Shown: positions 56,599 to 64,000 of the stretch, piece after piece | Position numbering within the stretch: position 1 is the stretch's first letter | How the letters are laid out: the number at the start of each line of letters is the position of its first letter | From: Legionella taurinensis | GTDB lineage: Bacteria > Pseudomonadota > Gammaproteobacteria > Legionellales > Legionellaceae | Length of the DNA: 64,000 nt | Direction: 5' to 3' | Assembly (NCBI RefSeq): GCF_900452865.1 | Contig: NZ_UGOZ01000001.1 | Coordinates: 186,001 to 250,000 of the forward strand | Translations under genes and position numbers: made by a program | The notes under the pieces: generated by a model | The model's database searches: none | Seen by the model: only the letters and a program-made list of their open reading frames with translations | Told to the model about the DNA's origin: nothing

Positions 56599-58677
56599 AT
56601 GAATTCAATGCAACTCACTTTTAAATGGCAACGGCGTGCTGCGCTTCCTGTCATTATTCAGGATGAAACCGCCGAATGTGGCCACGCCTGTGTGGCGATG
56701 GTCAGCAATTATCACGGCCATGAATTGAATCTGCCTGCACTAAGGGCACTATCAAAACCGTCCAACCGGGGAACAACCTTACTGGATATGACGCGGTTAC
56801 TGACTACGCTCGGGTTTAGAACCCGTGCTTTGCGTGTGCCACTGGAAGAACTCCAGTTCGTTCAGTGCCCTGCAATTCTGCATTGGGATTTAAATCATTT
56901 TGTTGTGTTAAAAAAGGTTAAAAGAGGGCATGCGATTATTCATGATCCGGTGAGTGGCGTGAAGAAGTGCAAGATGGAGGAGCTATCCAAATCCTTTACC
57001 GGTATCGCCCTGGAAATTGAAAAAGAGGCCGACTTTAAGGCCATAAGAGATAATCAATCGTTGACGCTGACCCGTCTGGCGTCATCCATCCATGGGGTCA
57101 AAAAATTCATTACGCTGCTTCTTTTCTTTTCGGCGTTCATTGAACTGTTCAACCTGATTAATCCCCTGTTTATGCAATTTGTGACGGATAACATCATCAG
57201 TACCCACAATGCCCATAATCTGTATTTCATTGCCTGTGGGTTTGTGCTATTGGTTCTTATTCAAACATTGGCCGAATACATCCGCGGCCATGTGGTGATT
57301 TATGTCGGTAGTCACCTGACCGAGCAGTTTTCCTCGAATATTGTGCAGCATATTCTCAAATTGCCGTTGGATTTTTTTGAAAAAAGACACAAGGGCGACG
57401 TTCAGTCCCGTTTTCAATCGATTGAAGAAATTCAAAAAAAGATCAGCACCGATTTTATCAGTACGCTTTTTGACGGTTTAATGATTGCTATTAATCTGAC
57501 TGTCATGGCATTTTACAGTATTCCGTTAACCGCCATTGTGCTGGTTGCCCTGGCGTTGTACGTCCTTATCCGCCAGACCAGCTATCATTTTTTAAAAAAA
57601 CAGACTGAAACCTCCATTGCGCAGCATGCCAAAGCCTCGTCCGCTTTTCTGGAGACGCTTCATGGGATTTTACCCATCAAAGCGTTTTTAAAAGAACAGA
57701 CTCAATTCAACACTTGGCGAAACGCATTCATTGCCTCGCTGAACGCGGATATCCGGATTGCGCGGGTGAATCTCATTTACCGTATGTTCAACCAATTTCT
57801 GTTTCATATCGAACATATTATTGTCGTGTGCGCAGGCGCGTCATTGGTACTGACCAACCAATTTTCATTGGGCATGCTCATGGCTTTTCTGGCTTACCGG
57901 TTGTCTTTGGTGAATAAGGCCTCTACGTTTATTCAGAGTTTGTTTGATTACAGACTCATCGCTCTCCAGCTCCATCGTTTAAGCGACATTGTTTTTCAGG
58001 AGCCTGAAGCAATAAGTCCAGGAAAAGGTGAACTTAAATCCATCAATGGTTCACTCCGCATGCAGGACGTCACTTTTCGATATAATCCCGAAGGGGACGA
58101 CGTGATAAGCCGCCTTAATTTGGACATTAAGGCCGGAGAAAAAGTGGTCATTACTGGTCCCTCCGGTTGCGGCAAATCCACCTTATTAAAAGTAGCCATG
58201 GGGCTTTTAAACAAAACGCAGGGTGAAATTTTTATTGATGGCAAGCCCCTGCAGGAGTTCGGTATCCACAATTTAAGGCAAATGTCGGCATCAGTCATGC
58301 AGGATGATGTGCTGCTCAGTGGTTCGATACTCAATAATATTGCGTTTTTTGATGAAGCCATGGATTTGGAGCGCGTGTATGAATCGGCTAAACTTGCGTG
58401 TATCCACGAAGAAATTGAGCAATTTCCCATGGGTTATGAGACGTTAGTAGGTGACATGGGCTCTACGCTTTCGGGTGGACAAAAGCAGAGAATACTCCTG
58501 GCTCGGGCCTTGTATAAACAACCCAAAATACTCTTTCTTGATGAGGCAACCAGCCATCTGGACATTGAAAATGAAAGAAAGATAAACCAGTCGCTTAATC
58601 GGCTTGCTATAACCCAGGTCGTGATCGCTCACCGACCAGAAACGATAAAAATGGCAGACAGGGTGATCCATTTGTAA
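56599..58677 (+). CDS. ABC exporter with C39 peptidase domain
   Basis: The 692-residue protein cleaves double-glycine leaders and exports the core peptide. The C39 domain (residues 1-130) shows its catalytic residues: Gln21, Cys27 in QDETAECGHAC, His100 in DLNHFVVL and Asp116 in IIHDPVSG. A six-helix membrane domain (about 165-445) and an ATPase domain (about 480-692) follow, with GPSGCGKST, LSGGQKQR and ILFLDEATS. The peptidase appears active. It is of the CvaB/RaxB kind. Last gene of the peptide operon. Confidence 0.93.
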   Translation: MNSMQLTFKWQRRAALPVIIQDETAECGHACVAMVSNYHGHELNLPALRALSKPSNRGTTLLDMTRLLTTLGFRTRALRVPLEELQFVQCPAILHWDLNHFVVLKKVKRGHAIIHDPVSGVKKCKMEELSKSFTGIALEIEKEADFKAIRDNQSLTLTRLASSIHGVKKFITLLLFFSAFIELFNLINPLFMQFVTDNIISTHNAHNLYFIACGFVLLVLIQTLAEYIRGHVVIYVGSHLTEQFSSNIVQHILKLPLDFFEKRHKGDVQSRFQSIEEIQKKISTDFISTLFDGLMIAINLTVMAFYSIPLTAIVLVALALYVLIRQTSYHFLKKQTETSIAQHAKASSAFLETLHGILPIKAFLKEQTQFNTWRNAFIASLNADIRIARVNLIYRMFNQFLFHIEHIIVVCAGASLVLTNQFSLGMLMAFLAYRLSLVNKASTFIQSLFDYRLIALQLHRLSDIVFQEPEAISPGKGELKSINGSLRMQDVTFRYNPEGDDVISRLNLDIKAGEKVVITGPSGCGKSTLLKVAMGLLNKTQGEIFIDGKPLQEFGIHNLRQMSASVMQDDVLLSGSILNNIAFFDEAMDLERVYESAKLACIHEEIEQFPMGYETLVGDMGSTLSGGQKQRILLARALYKQPKILFLDEATSHLDIENERKINQSLNRLAITQVVIAHRPETIKMADRVIHL

Positions 58678-58689
58678 GGTAAAAAGCCA

Positions 58690-59664
58690 TTACAACCACC
58701 TTTTCCTCTTGAAGTAAAAGAATGGCAGCCAGGCTGAAATGACCATCAACAGGATGGCCAACGGGTAACCGACGTACCACTCAAGTTCCGGGATATGCTT
58801 AAAGTTCATGCCATAAATGCTGGCGATAAGCGTTGGGGGCAGAAAAAGGACGGCCGCAACGGTAAAACTCTTAATGATGTTATTCTGTTCAAGTGTAATC
58901 ATGCCCAGTGTGGCATCGTGCAGAAAGTTAAATTTGGTTGAGAGAAAGGCAGAGTAATCGCTTAACGAGTTCACATCTTTGCTAATCGTCGCCAGAATCG
59001 ATTTCATGTTGCCCGACAGTTTGATGTTTTCAGCCTGACTTAAAAAAGAAATGAGCCGAGTAAAGGACATCAGGCTTTCCCGGGCTTTGGCGCCTAAATC
59101 CCCGTAAGCGCCAATCATGGCGATGATTTGTTTATAACTGATGTCCTTGGCGGTGCCGATTCGCTCCGTTTGCCGGAAGATCAGCGCGGATGTTTTATCA
59201 AATTCGTGGCTGATTTTTTCAAGAATGTCAGCGAGTCGATCAACGGCTGCCTCAAGAAGCCCAATCAGTAAGCCTGACGACGTGGGCTTGCTGTATTGTG
59301 CCAGGCGTGACTTGAATAAACTGAATGAGTGGAGTTCAGTGTAGCGCAGGGTCATTAAAATGCGGTTGTTTAAAATAAACGTGACCACATCGGTCTGCAC
59401 TTCCGGGGATTCCGATTTAGCAACCATGGTGGCTGTCATGAACAGGGTGCCATTTTCGGCATAAAGGCGGCTCGACAATTCGATTTCTTCAACCTCGGTT
59501 TTGGTTGGAATATTAATGTTAAAAAACTCTTCAAGAAGCGTTTCCTCTTCGTAGGTTAAATCCATTAAATCAAGCCATACTGCCTGGTGAAGGCGGTGAG
59601 GATTACTCAAGTTCAATGTTTCAGCCTGTAGTCCTGATTCGGTATTAAAATGGATAATGACCAT
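58690..59664 (-). CDS. corA: CorA-family magnesium/metal transporter
   Basis: CorA forms a pentameric Mg2+/Co2+ channel. The 324-residue protein has a large soluble domain, two C-terminal helices (about 262-285 and 298-317) and the signature YGMNF with HIPEL after the first, followed by a positively charged tail (KRKRW). I start at ATG 59664 (MVIIHFNTESG), which gives the usual family length; the frame is open to 59811. It converges with the peptide exporter gene. Confidence 0.88.
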   Translation of the reverse strand: MVIIHFNTESGLQAETLNLSNPHRLHQAVWLDLMDLTYEEETLLEEFFNINIPTKTEVEEIELSSRLYAENGTLFMTATMVAKSESPEVQTDVVTFILNNRILMTLRYTELHSFSLFKSRLAQYSKPTSSGLLIGLLEAAVDRLADILEKISHEFDKTSALIFRQTERIGTAKDISYKQIIAMIGAYGDLGAKARESLMSFTRLISFLSQAENIKLSGNMKSILATISKDVNSLSDYSAFLSTKFNFLHDATLGMITLEQNNIIKSFTVAAVLFLPPTLIASIYGMNFKHIPELEWYVGYPLAILLMVISAWLPFFYFKRKRWL

Positions 59665-60010
59665 TGTTTTTTTTAAGATAAGAAAGGATGGAAATAGCAT
59701 ACGTTTATCTTTGGCGGTATACAAACCCTTTGAGCAGGATAACGCGGGTGTTGGTACACAGCCATGGGGGTGATTGCGCAGCAGTCCATTAATACCGCCT
59801 GGAACCGACAACGAATTGGCTGAAAATAATCACGCGGACATTGCCCCTGCTATCCAAACTCGAGGCAGGAATTGAGGAAATCCAGGAGTTGAGGTGAACA
59901 GGTGGAACTTACTCCGCCTGTTGCCGCGTGTGAAAGTTATGGCCTGAAGGCCAATGCCTCTGTTTTTTTCTAAAAACAGTTTAAACTCTGAGTTTTGCAA
60001 GGAATCGCCG
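59665..60010. other. Intergenic region, no gene
   Basis: Divergent between corA and the outer membrane gene. Small palindrome GGCCTGAAGGCC near 59941; nothing else stands out. Confidence 0.45.
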
Positions 60011-60901
60011 ATGCATGCAAGGATTGTGAGCTTATTGATGTTCACCCACATTGCTTTCGCTGGCCCCTGGATGACAGGGCCATTGTTAGCGCCTTCAGGG
60101 AAGACTATTCCTCCTGGCCATTTTAATATCGAGCCTTATGGCTTTTATACGGTTTATCCTCAGGATTTCAAAAACATTGAAGTCATGCCCATTATCAGTG
60201 CCGGAATTAATGAGTTTATGGATTTGCAGACATCCCTGCCGATTGACTACAGTTGGGCGCGTGGTCAACACGGCGGCGGGATTGGGGATTACAGTCTAGG
60301 GCTGGGTTTTCAGTTAATACGGCAACAGGAAAACGCCTGGTGGCCGGATGCCCGCTTTATCGTTCAGCAAGTCTTTCCCACCGGCCGCTTTGAAAATCTG
60401 CATCCTGAAAAGCAAGGCACCGATCAAACTGGCTCAGGGTCGTATCAAACCTCGCTGGCATTAACGCTGCAACGGTTATCGACGTTACCCAATGCGCATT
60501 ATCTGCGTACGAGGCTTAATTTAACAGTGACTTTACCCAGTGATGTCTCGGTGCAGGGACTCAACGTGTTTGGCGGCAGCGTCGGTACTTCGGGAACGGT
60601 GAGGCCGGGAGATAATTATGCAGCCGATCTTGCTTTTGAATACACGTTAAGCCAACATTGGGTGGCTGTATTTGAAACCCTGTACAACAACAGTTCGTCT
60701 TCCAATTTTAACGGCAACCCGGGTTTCACGCCAGGCGCGTCAGTCGGCGGTCCCGGCGGCAATAATGCGTCGTTGGCCCCTGCGCTTGAATACAATTTTA
60801 ACGCCAATGTCGGCCTTATTGGCGGTGTATGGTTTTCAGTAACGGGTCCGCATGCCGCTAAATTTGCAGCCTACACCGTCGCGATTAACTGGTTTATTTA
60901 A
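60011..60901 (+). CDS. Outer membrane beta-barrel-like protein
   Basis: The 296-residue product has a signal peptide (MHARIVSLLMFTHIAFA) from ATG 60011, with AAGGAA upstream. The body alternates strands (GDYSLGLGFQLI, TRLNLTVTLPS, FEYTLSQHWVAVFETLYNN, LIGGVWFSVTG) and ends AINWFI, as beta-barrels do. It is probably a transport or adhesion barrel. A small periplasmic cupin-like gene follows after 12 bases, in the same operon. Function unknown. Confidence 0.7.
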   Translation: MHARIVSLLMFTHIAFAGPWMTGPLLAPSGKTIPPGHFNIEPYGFYTVYPQDFKNIEVMPIISAGINEFMDLQTSLPIDYSWARGQHGGGIGDYSLGLGFQLIRQQENAWWPDARFIVQQVFPTGRFENLHPEKQGTDQTGSGSYQTSLALTLQRLSTLPNAHYLRTRLNLTVTLPSDVSVQGLNVFGGSVGTSGTVRPGDNYAADLAFEYTLSQHWVAVFETLYNNSSSSNFNGNPGFTPGASVGGPGGNNASLAPALEYNFNANVGLIGGVWFSVTGPHAAKFAAYTVAINWFI

Positions 60902-60913
60902 AACGAGGTCATC

Positions 60914-61267
60914 ATGAAAAAATGGACGGGAATTCTTTTTTTGTTGGGCAGTGCCACCGCCTTCGCGGCGCCTTGCGATACTAAGCGAGATTTATTGCTT
61001 GATAACAGCGAAACCAAAGTCTGGCGGTCAACCATTTGCCCTAACCAGCAGTTACCTTTTCATACGCATGAGCATGCCAGAGTCGCTATCCCTGCAGAGG
61101 ATGGTACGCTTAAAGTAATCTATCAATCCGGTAAAACCGAGGTGATTCAGCTTAAGAAAAATCAACCGATTTTTCTCGATAAAGCACAAGGGAAAGAAGC
61201 CCACCAGGATTTGAATACCACTCAGAACATTCTGCACATTACCGTAATCGAGCTCAGTAAGGATTAA
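60914..61267 (+). CDS. Periplasmic cupin-like protein
   Basis: The 117-residue product has a signal peptide (MKKWTGILFLLGSATAFAA) and a small cupin-type barrel with the metal-site-like segment PFHTHEHARVAIPAEDGTL. The two or three His could bind a metal. The two cysteines (APCDT and TICPN) may form a disulfide. It follows the beta-barrel gene closely and a stem-loop follows its stop. Confidence 0.7.
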   Translation: MKKWTGILFLLGSATAFAAPCDTKRDLLLDNSETKVWRSTICPNQQLPFHTHEHARVAIPAEDGTLKVIYQSGKTEVIQLKKNQPIFLDKAQGKEAHQDLNTTQNILHITVIELSKD

Positions 61268-61274
61268 TCCAGTC

Positions 61275-61307
61275 ACCGGACAAGGTGCTTGCACCCCTTG
61301 CTCCGGT
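61275..61307 (+). terminator. Stem-loop after the cupin-like gene
   Basis: ACCGGACAAGG (61275-61285) pairs with CCTTGCTCCGGT (61296-61307), leaving one bulged C. No T-run follows, so its strength as a terminator is uncertain. Confidence 0.5.
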
Positions 61308-61414
61308 TAATGGTTCTGCATGACAGGAAGGAGTATGCCAGCTGCATTTGCCGTGAATTGCAGCCATGAGCTATAATTTAGATGTGTTTATCTTTAGTCA
61401 ATTGCGAGGCTAAA

Positions 61415-62251
61415 ATGGACATTTATCAGAAGACCGCCCTCGTCAGCCGCTATTTTCAATTGCAGCAAAAATTTCACAGTTATTTTATTCTGGAAAACAC
61501 GCATCCAGCGGATGAAGAAAACATTGAAATCAGTTTAAAAGAAACGATAAATGACATTAAACAGTACATTAAGCCTCACGAAATCCATTCGTTAATCAAC
61601 CTAACCTTTGACAAGTTATTTCTAGCCAACCCCATCGAAAAATCGCGTTTTCTGGAGTTTGAAGCCAATGCAGAGCAATTGATTACCCTGCTGGCTAATC
61701 AGGAGAAGGAAACCACACGCTCAAAGGCTTTCTGGGCCAGCGTGTTATGTGGCCTGTCGATTGTGACCCTGCCGTTTATGGGCTTGATTTACAAAGGCTG
61801 GTTGAAGCACTTCTCGCAAAAACAGATTTTGCAACCGGGGAGCCTGGTTCGTAAACCGCCAACGCCTTTTCAGCCCAGGAAGCAGGCTTCCAGGGTAGAA
61901 GATAAGAAGAAAGCCGCGTCTTCGCCTGAGACCGAATGGCAAACACTGCAGCAGGTGCAGCAACTCCATTTAAAAGTCATGATTCACAACATGACGAAGG
62001 CCCGTAATATCCTCCTGCATCAGGATCCGTTTCAACTCGATGATGAGGAACTTGATTTTACTTACAAATCCCATGAGGAAGCCTGCAAAGTGTTGAGTAA
62101 AACCCCGCCTAACCGCTACACATTCGAAAGCTTGACCGGAGGCAGTTTGATTGAGGATTTTGAAAAAGCCATAGACAAATTGAACAAGGACAACCTGACA
62201 CCGGGGATGACTAAAAATGTCATGCCCATTTCTTCCCGTGCCAAACATTAA
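61415..62251 (+). CDS. Hypothetical protein with one membrane helix
   Basis: The 278-residue protein has helical ends and one hydrophobic helix (FWASVLCGLSIVTLPFMGLIY, near residues 109-129), a basic linker rich in Pro/Lys/Arg, and an acidic helical C-terminal part. I start at ATG 61415, which has GAGG nearby. No domain is recognised. It might be a Legionella-specific protein or effector; no further evidence. Confidence 0.6.
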   Translation: MDIYQKTALVSRYFQLQQKFHSYFILENTHPADEENIEISLKETINDIKQYIKPHEIHSLINLTFDKLFLANPIEKSRFLEFEANAEQLITLLANQEKETTRSKAFWASVLCGLSIVTLPFMGLIYKGWLKHFSQKQILQPGSLVRKPPTPFQPRKQASRVEDKKKAASSPETEWQTLQQVQQLHLKVMIHNMTKARNILLHQDPFQLDDEELDFTYKSHEEACKVLSKTPPNRYTFESLTGGSLIEDFEKAIDKLNKDNLTPGMTKNVMPISSRAKH

Positions 62252-62304
62252 CATCCACGCCGCAACGTATTATAGTTAGTGTCTTTCACTAACAAGGAAC
62301 TGAT

Positions 62305-63012
62305 TTGAAATTAGGCAAATTACCCGCCGTCAGACTAATCAGCGGCTTGTTCATTGGGTTGATGGTCGGGCAAGCGATGGCCGCTTTACCCACGCACGAC
62401 ATGCAGGTCTGGACTAATCTCACTGCCAACGGCCCGTTGAGTTCAAAAACGCCAAAAATCAAATACTGGCTCGAGGCGCAGCCGCGTTTTGGCGAGGATG
62501 TCTCGCGGTTGTCGCAAGTGCTGTTGCGGCCTGGTTTAGGGTATGCCTTGACGCCTACCACCAGTATCTGGGCAGGCTATGCCTGGATTTATACCACCTT
62601 GCCCTTTGCAAGCCCGTCGTTTGATGAAAACCGCACCTGGCAGCAACTGTTATGGAGCCGAAAGTTTAATTCGGTTCGTCTAGTCAGCCGTACACGGCTG
62701 GAGCAACGCTTCATTCAGCAGAATATTCACGTCGCCTGGCGTTTCCGGCAGTTTTTTAAAGCGGAAATTCCTTTGCCGAAACAACCGGCATTCTCGGGGA
62801 TTGTGAGCAACGAAGTGTTCATTCACCTGAATGATTTTAACCGTAACAACAATCAGGGGTTTGATCAGAACCGTTTTTTTGTGGGTGTCGGTAAAGAACT
62901 CACTCGTCATGTGAAAGCCGAGGCGGGCTACCTTAATCAGACAATAAGGCGCGTGAATGCCGCCGATTACAGCGGCAATTACCTGTCGTTGAATGTGTTA
63001 TGTAATTTTTAG
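62305..63012 (+). CDS. DUF2490 outer membrane protein
   Basis: The 235-residue product has a signal peptide and the DUF2490 pattern: MQVWTNLTANGPLSSK, WLEAQPRFGEDVSRLSQVLL, RPGLGYALTPTTSIWAGYAW and a C-terminal strand ending in Phe. These are predicted beta-barrels of unknown function. The start is a TTG with AAGGA seven bases upstream, an uncommon but convincing start. A separate gene for an acetyltransferase follows. Confidence 0.8.
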   Translation: MKLGKLPAVRLISGLFIGLMVGQAMAALPTHDMQVWTNLTANGPLSSKTPKIKYWLEAQPRFGEDVSRLSQVLLRPGLGYALTPTTSIWAGYAWIYTTLPFASPSFDENRTWQQLLWSRKFNSVRLVSRTRLEQRFIQQNIHVAWRFRQFFKAEIPLPKQPAFSGIVSNEVFIHLNDFNRNNNQGFDQNRFFVGVGKELTRHVKAEAGYLNQTIRRVNAADYSGNYLSLNVLCNF

Positions 63013-63055
63013 GCTGAACTCCTGGTGAAGTCAGGAGACGCAACGCGGAAGTACA

Positions 63056-63688
63056 ATGAGCAGCAATTATTTTGAAAGCCCTTTCAAAGGCATTCCTTTA
63101 AGTGAACAAGTCACCAATCCCAATATCCTTGTTGGCCGGTACAGTTATTATTCCGGTTATTACCATGGGCATTCTTTTGATGACTGTGCCCGTTATTTAA
63201 TGCCGGATGAGGACCATGTCGACAAGCTCATTATCGGCAGCTTTTGTTCTATTGGCACCGGTGCCTCGTTTATGATGGCGGGTAATCAGGGGCATCGCAT
63301 GGACTGGATCAGTACCTTTCCTTTTTTCTACACCGAGGAGTCTGTGTTTGCCAAAGCCGTGGACGGGTATCGTCCTGCTGGCGATACGGTGGTTGGCCAT
63401 GACGTGTGGATTGGTGCGGAAGCCATGATTATGCCGGGGATTCAAATCGGCCATGGCGCGATCATAGGCAGCCGTGCTGTCGTAACCCGACACGTTGAAC
63501 CGTACAGCATCGTCGCTGGCAATCCGGCGCGTCTTATCCGTAAGCGGTTTAATGAGCACGACATTCAGCGATTGCTGGAAATGGCCTGGTGGGATTGGCC
63601 GACTCCTCGTTTGTCGGAAGCCATGAAATGCTTATGTGCCAGCGACATCGACGCACTGTATACCTTCTGGCAATCCTGGCGTACTTGA
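63056..63688 (+). CDS. catB: CatB-type xenobiotic acetyltransferase
   Basis: The 210-residue left-handed beta-helix enzyme has the type B chloramphenicol acetyltransferase sequence throughout: [49 protein letters not shown] (catalytic His in the last), [14 protein letters not shown] and AGNPARLI. Such enzymes acetylate chloramphenicol or related hydroxyl compounds using acetyl-CoA. It stands alone with no resistance genes or mobile elements close by, so it looks like a resident gene. Actual antibiotic resistance is not shown. Confidence 0.9.
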   Translation: MSSNYFESPFKGIPLSEQVTNPNILVGRYSYYSGYYHGHSFDDCARYLMPDEDHVDKLIIGSFCSIGTGASFMMAGNQGHRMDWISTFPFFYTEESVFAKAVDGYRPAGDTVVGHDVWIGAEAMIMPGIQIGHGAIIGSRAVVTRHVEPYSIVAGNPARLIRKRFNEHDIQRLLEMAWWDWPTPRLSEAMKCLCASDIDALYTFWQSWRT

Positions 63689-63794
63689 AATGCAAAACGA
63701 ATGGTGTTAAAAACCTGACGGTGACTTTGGACGCATTTTTGGTGAATTTTTTATCAAAATGAGGTAGAATGGCATTCCTGTTCACTGGATGTCC

Positions 63795-64000
63795 ATGACA
63801 ATGACGTTAAACGGTTTAGTGTTTCTCTTTATGGTTATCAATGGTTTAATACATACCGACGTGCACACGGTTAAACTCGGGGATACGCCGGTTAAAATCG
63901 TGAAGCAGCAGGGCAAGGGAAAAACCTTTGTTCATTTGCATGAAAATGAAACCACCGCACTCATGGCGGCTCAATATTATGTCAATAAAGAGGGCGGTAC
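63795..64000 (+). CDS. Secreted protein of unknown function (partial)
   Basis: The frame starts at ATG 63795 (or 63801) and runs off the right edge. It opens with a short signal-like helix (LNGLVFLFMVINGLI) and then VHLHENETTALMAAQYYV, a motif known to me from small bacterial secreted proteins of uncharacterised type. Function unknown. Confidence 0.6.
   Translation, partial: MTMTLNGLVFLFMVINGLIHTDVHTVKLGDTPVKIVKQQGKGKTFVHLHENETTALMAAQYYVNKEGG

Noticed and set aside
56076-56654. 192-codon minus-strand frame opposite the HlyD gene
   Set aside because: Antisense shadow without a ribosome site or domain.

Overview
The window reads as chromosome of a Legionella species or close relative (Legionellaceae). 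Pointers are the tkt-gap-pgk-pyk cluster, several proteins built like Dot/Icm effectors (F-box plus CaaX tail, kinase-like, papain-fold-like, HAD, endonuclease/phosphatase, large helical proteins), a PmrA-box-like repeat, and many insertion sequences beside ssrA. By eye the core is roughly half GC while about 13.5-21.5 kb is clearly AT-richer. The assignment to genus rests on family recognition, not on a database search.

Layout. 0-10.4 kb is core: a partial O-antigen ligase/polymerase, pyk, pgk, gap and tkt on the minus strand, then a membrane protein and oligopeptidase A on the plus strand, then tmRNA (ssrA, tag ANDENFAGGAIAA). 10.8-21.5 kb is a decayed island behind ssrA: tandem ISL3 ends, an ISL3 copy inserted inside another ISL3 copy with an 8-bp target duplication, a complete IS3-family element, an IS481-family transposase, a broken tyrosine integrase, a decayed duplicate of a nucleoside deaminase, a small F-box protein ending in CLVM, an intact deaminase plus SLOG-type gene pair and a HAD-like effector candidate. 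21.6-31.4 kb carries an endonuclease/phosphatase-family protein with an unusual motif order, a trypsin-like protease, an 881-residue helical protein and envelope proteins. 31.6-43.6 kb returns to mostly core genes: a stand-alone EF-G, katG, a K+ channel, a DEAD-box helicase, a lytic transglycosylase with MltA and 3D domains, Maf, a DUF2520 protein, and a kinase-like protein. 43.7-52.9 kb mixes effector candidates (an SGHY-motif protein, a papain-fold-like protein, a multi-pass protein behind a PmrA-like box, a GNAT-like protein) with arsC-like, a divergent cis-prenyltransferase, a TGS1-like cap methyltransferase, a secreted amidase and a tail-anchored heme-oxygenase-like protein.

The most interesting locus is 53.2-58.7 kb: a 58-residue double-glycine precursor peptide followed by an ATP-grasp peptide ligase, an exported HEAT-repeat protein, a HlyD-type adaptor and an ABC exporter with an intact C39 peptidase domain. 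Together these can make, ligate, cleave and export a modified ribosomal peptide, probably a graspetide-like product, whose core matches none of the graspetide motifs I know. The window closes with CorA, small envelope genes, a DUF2490 protein, a CatB-type acetyltransferase and the start of a secreted protein.
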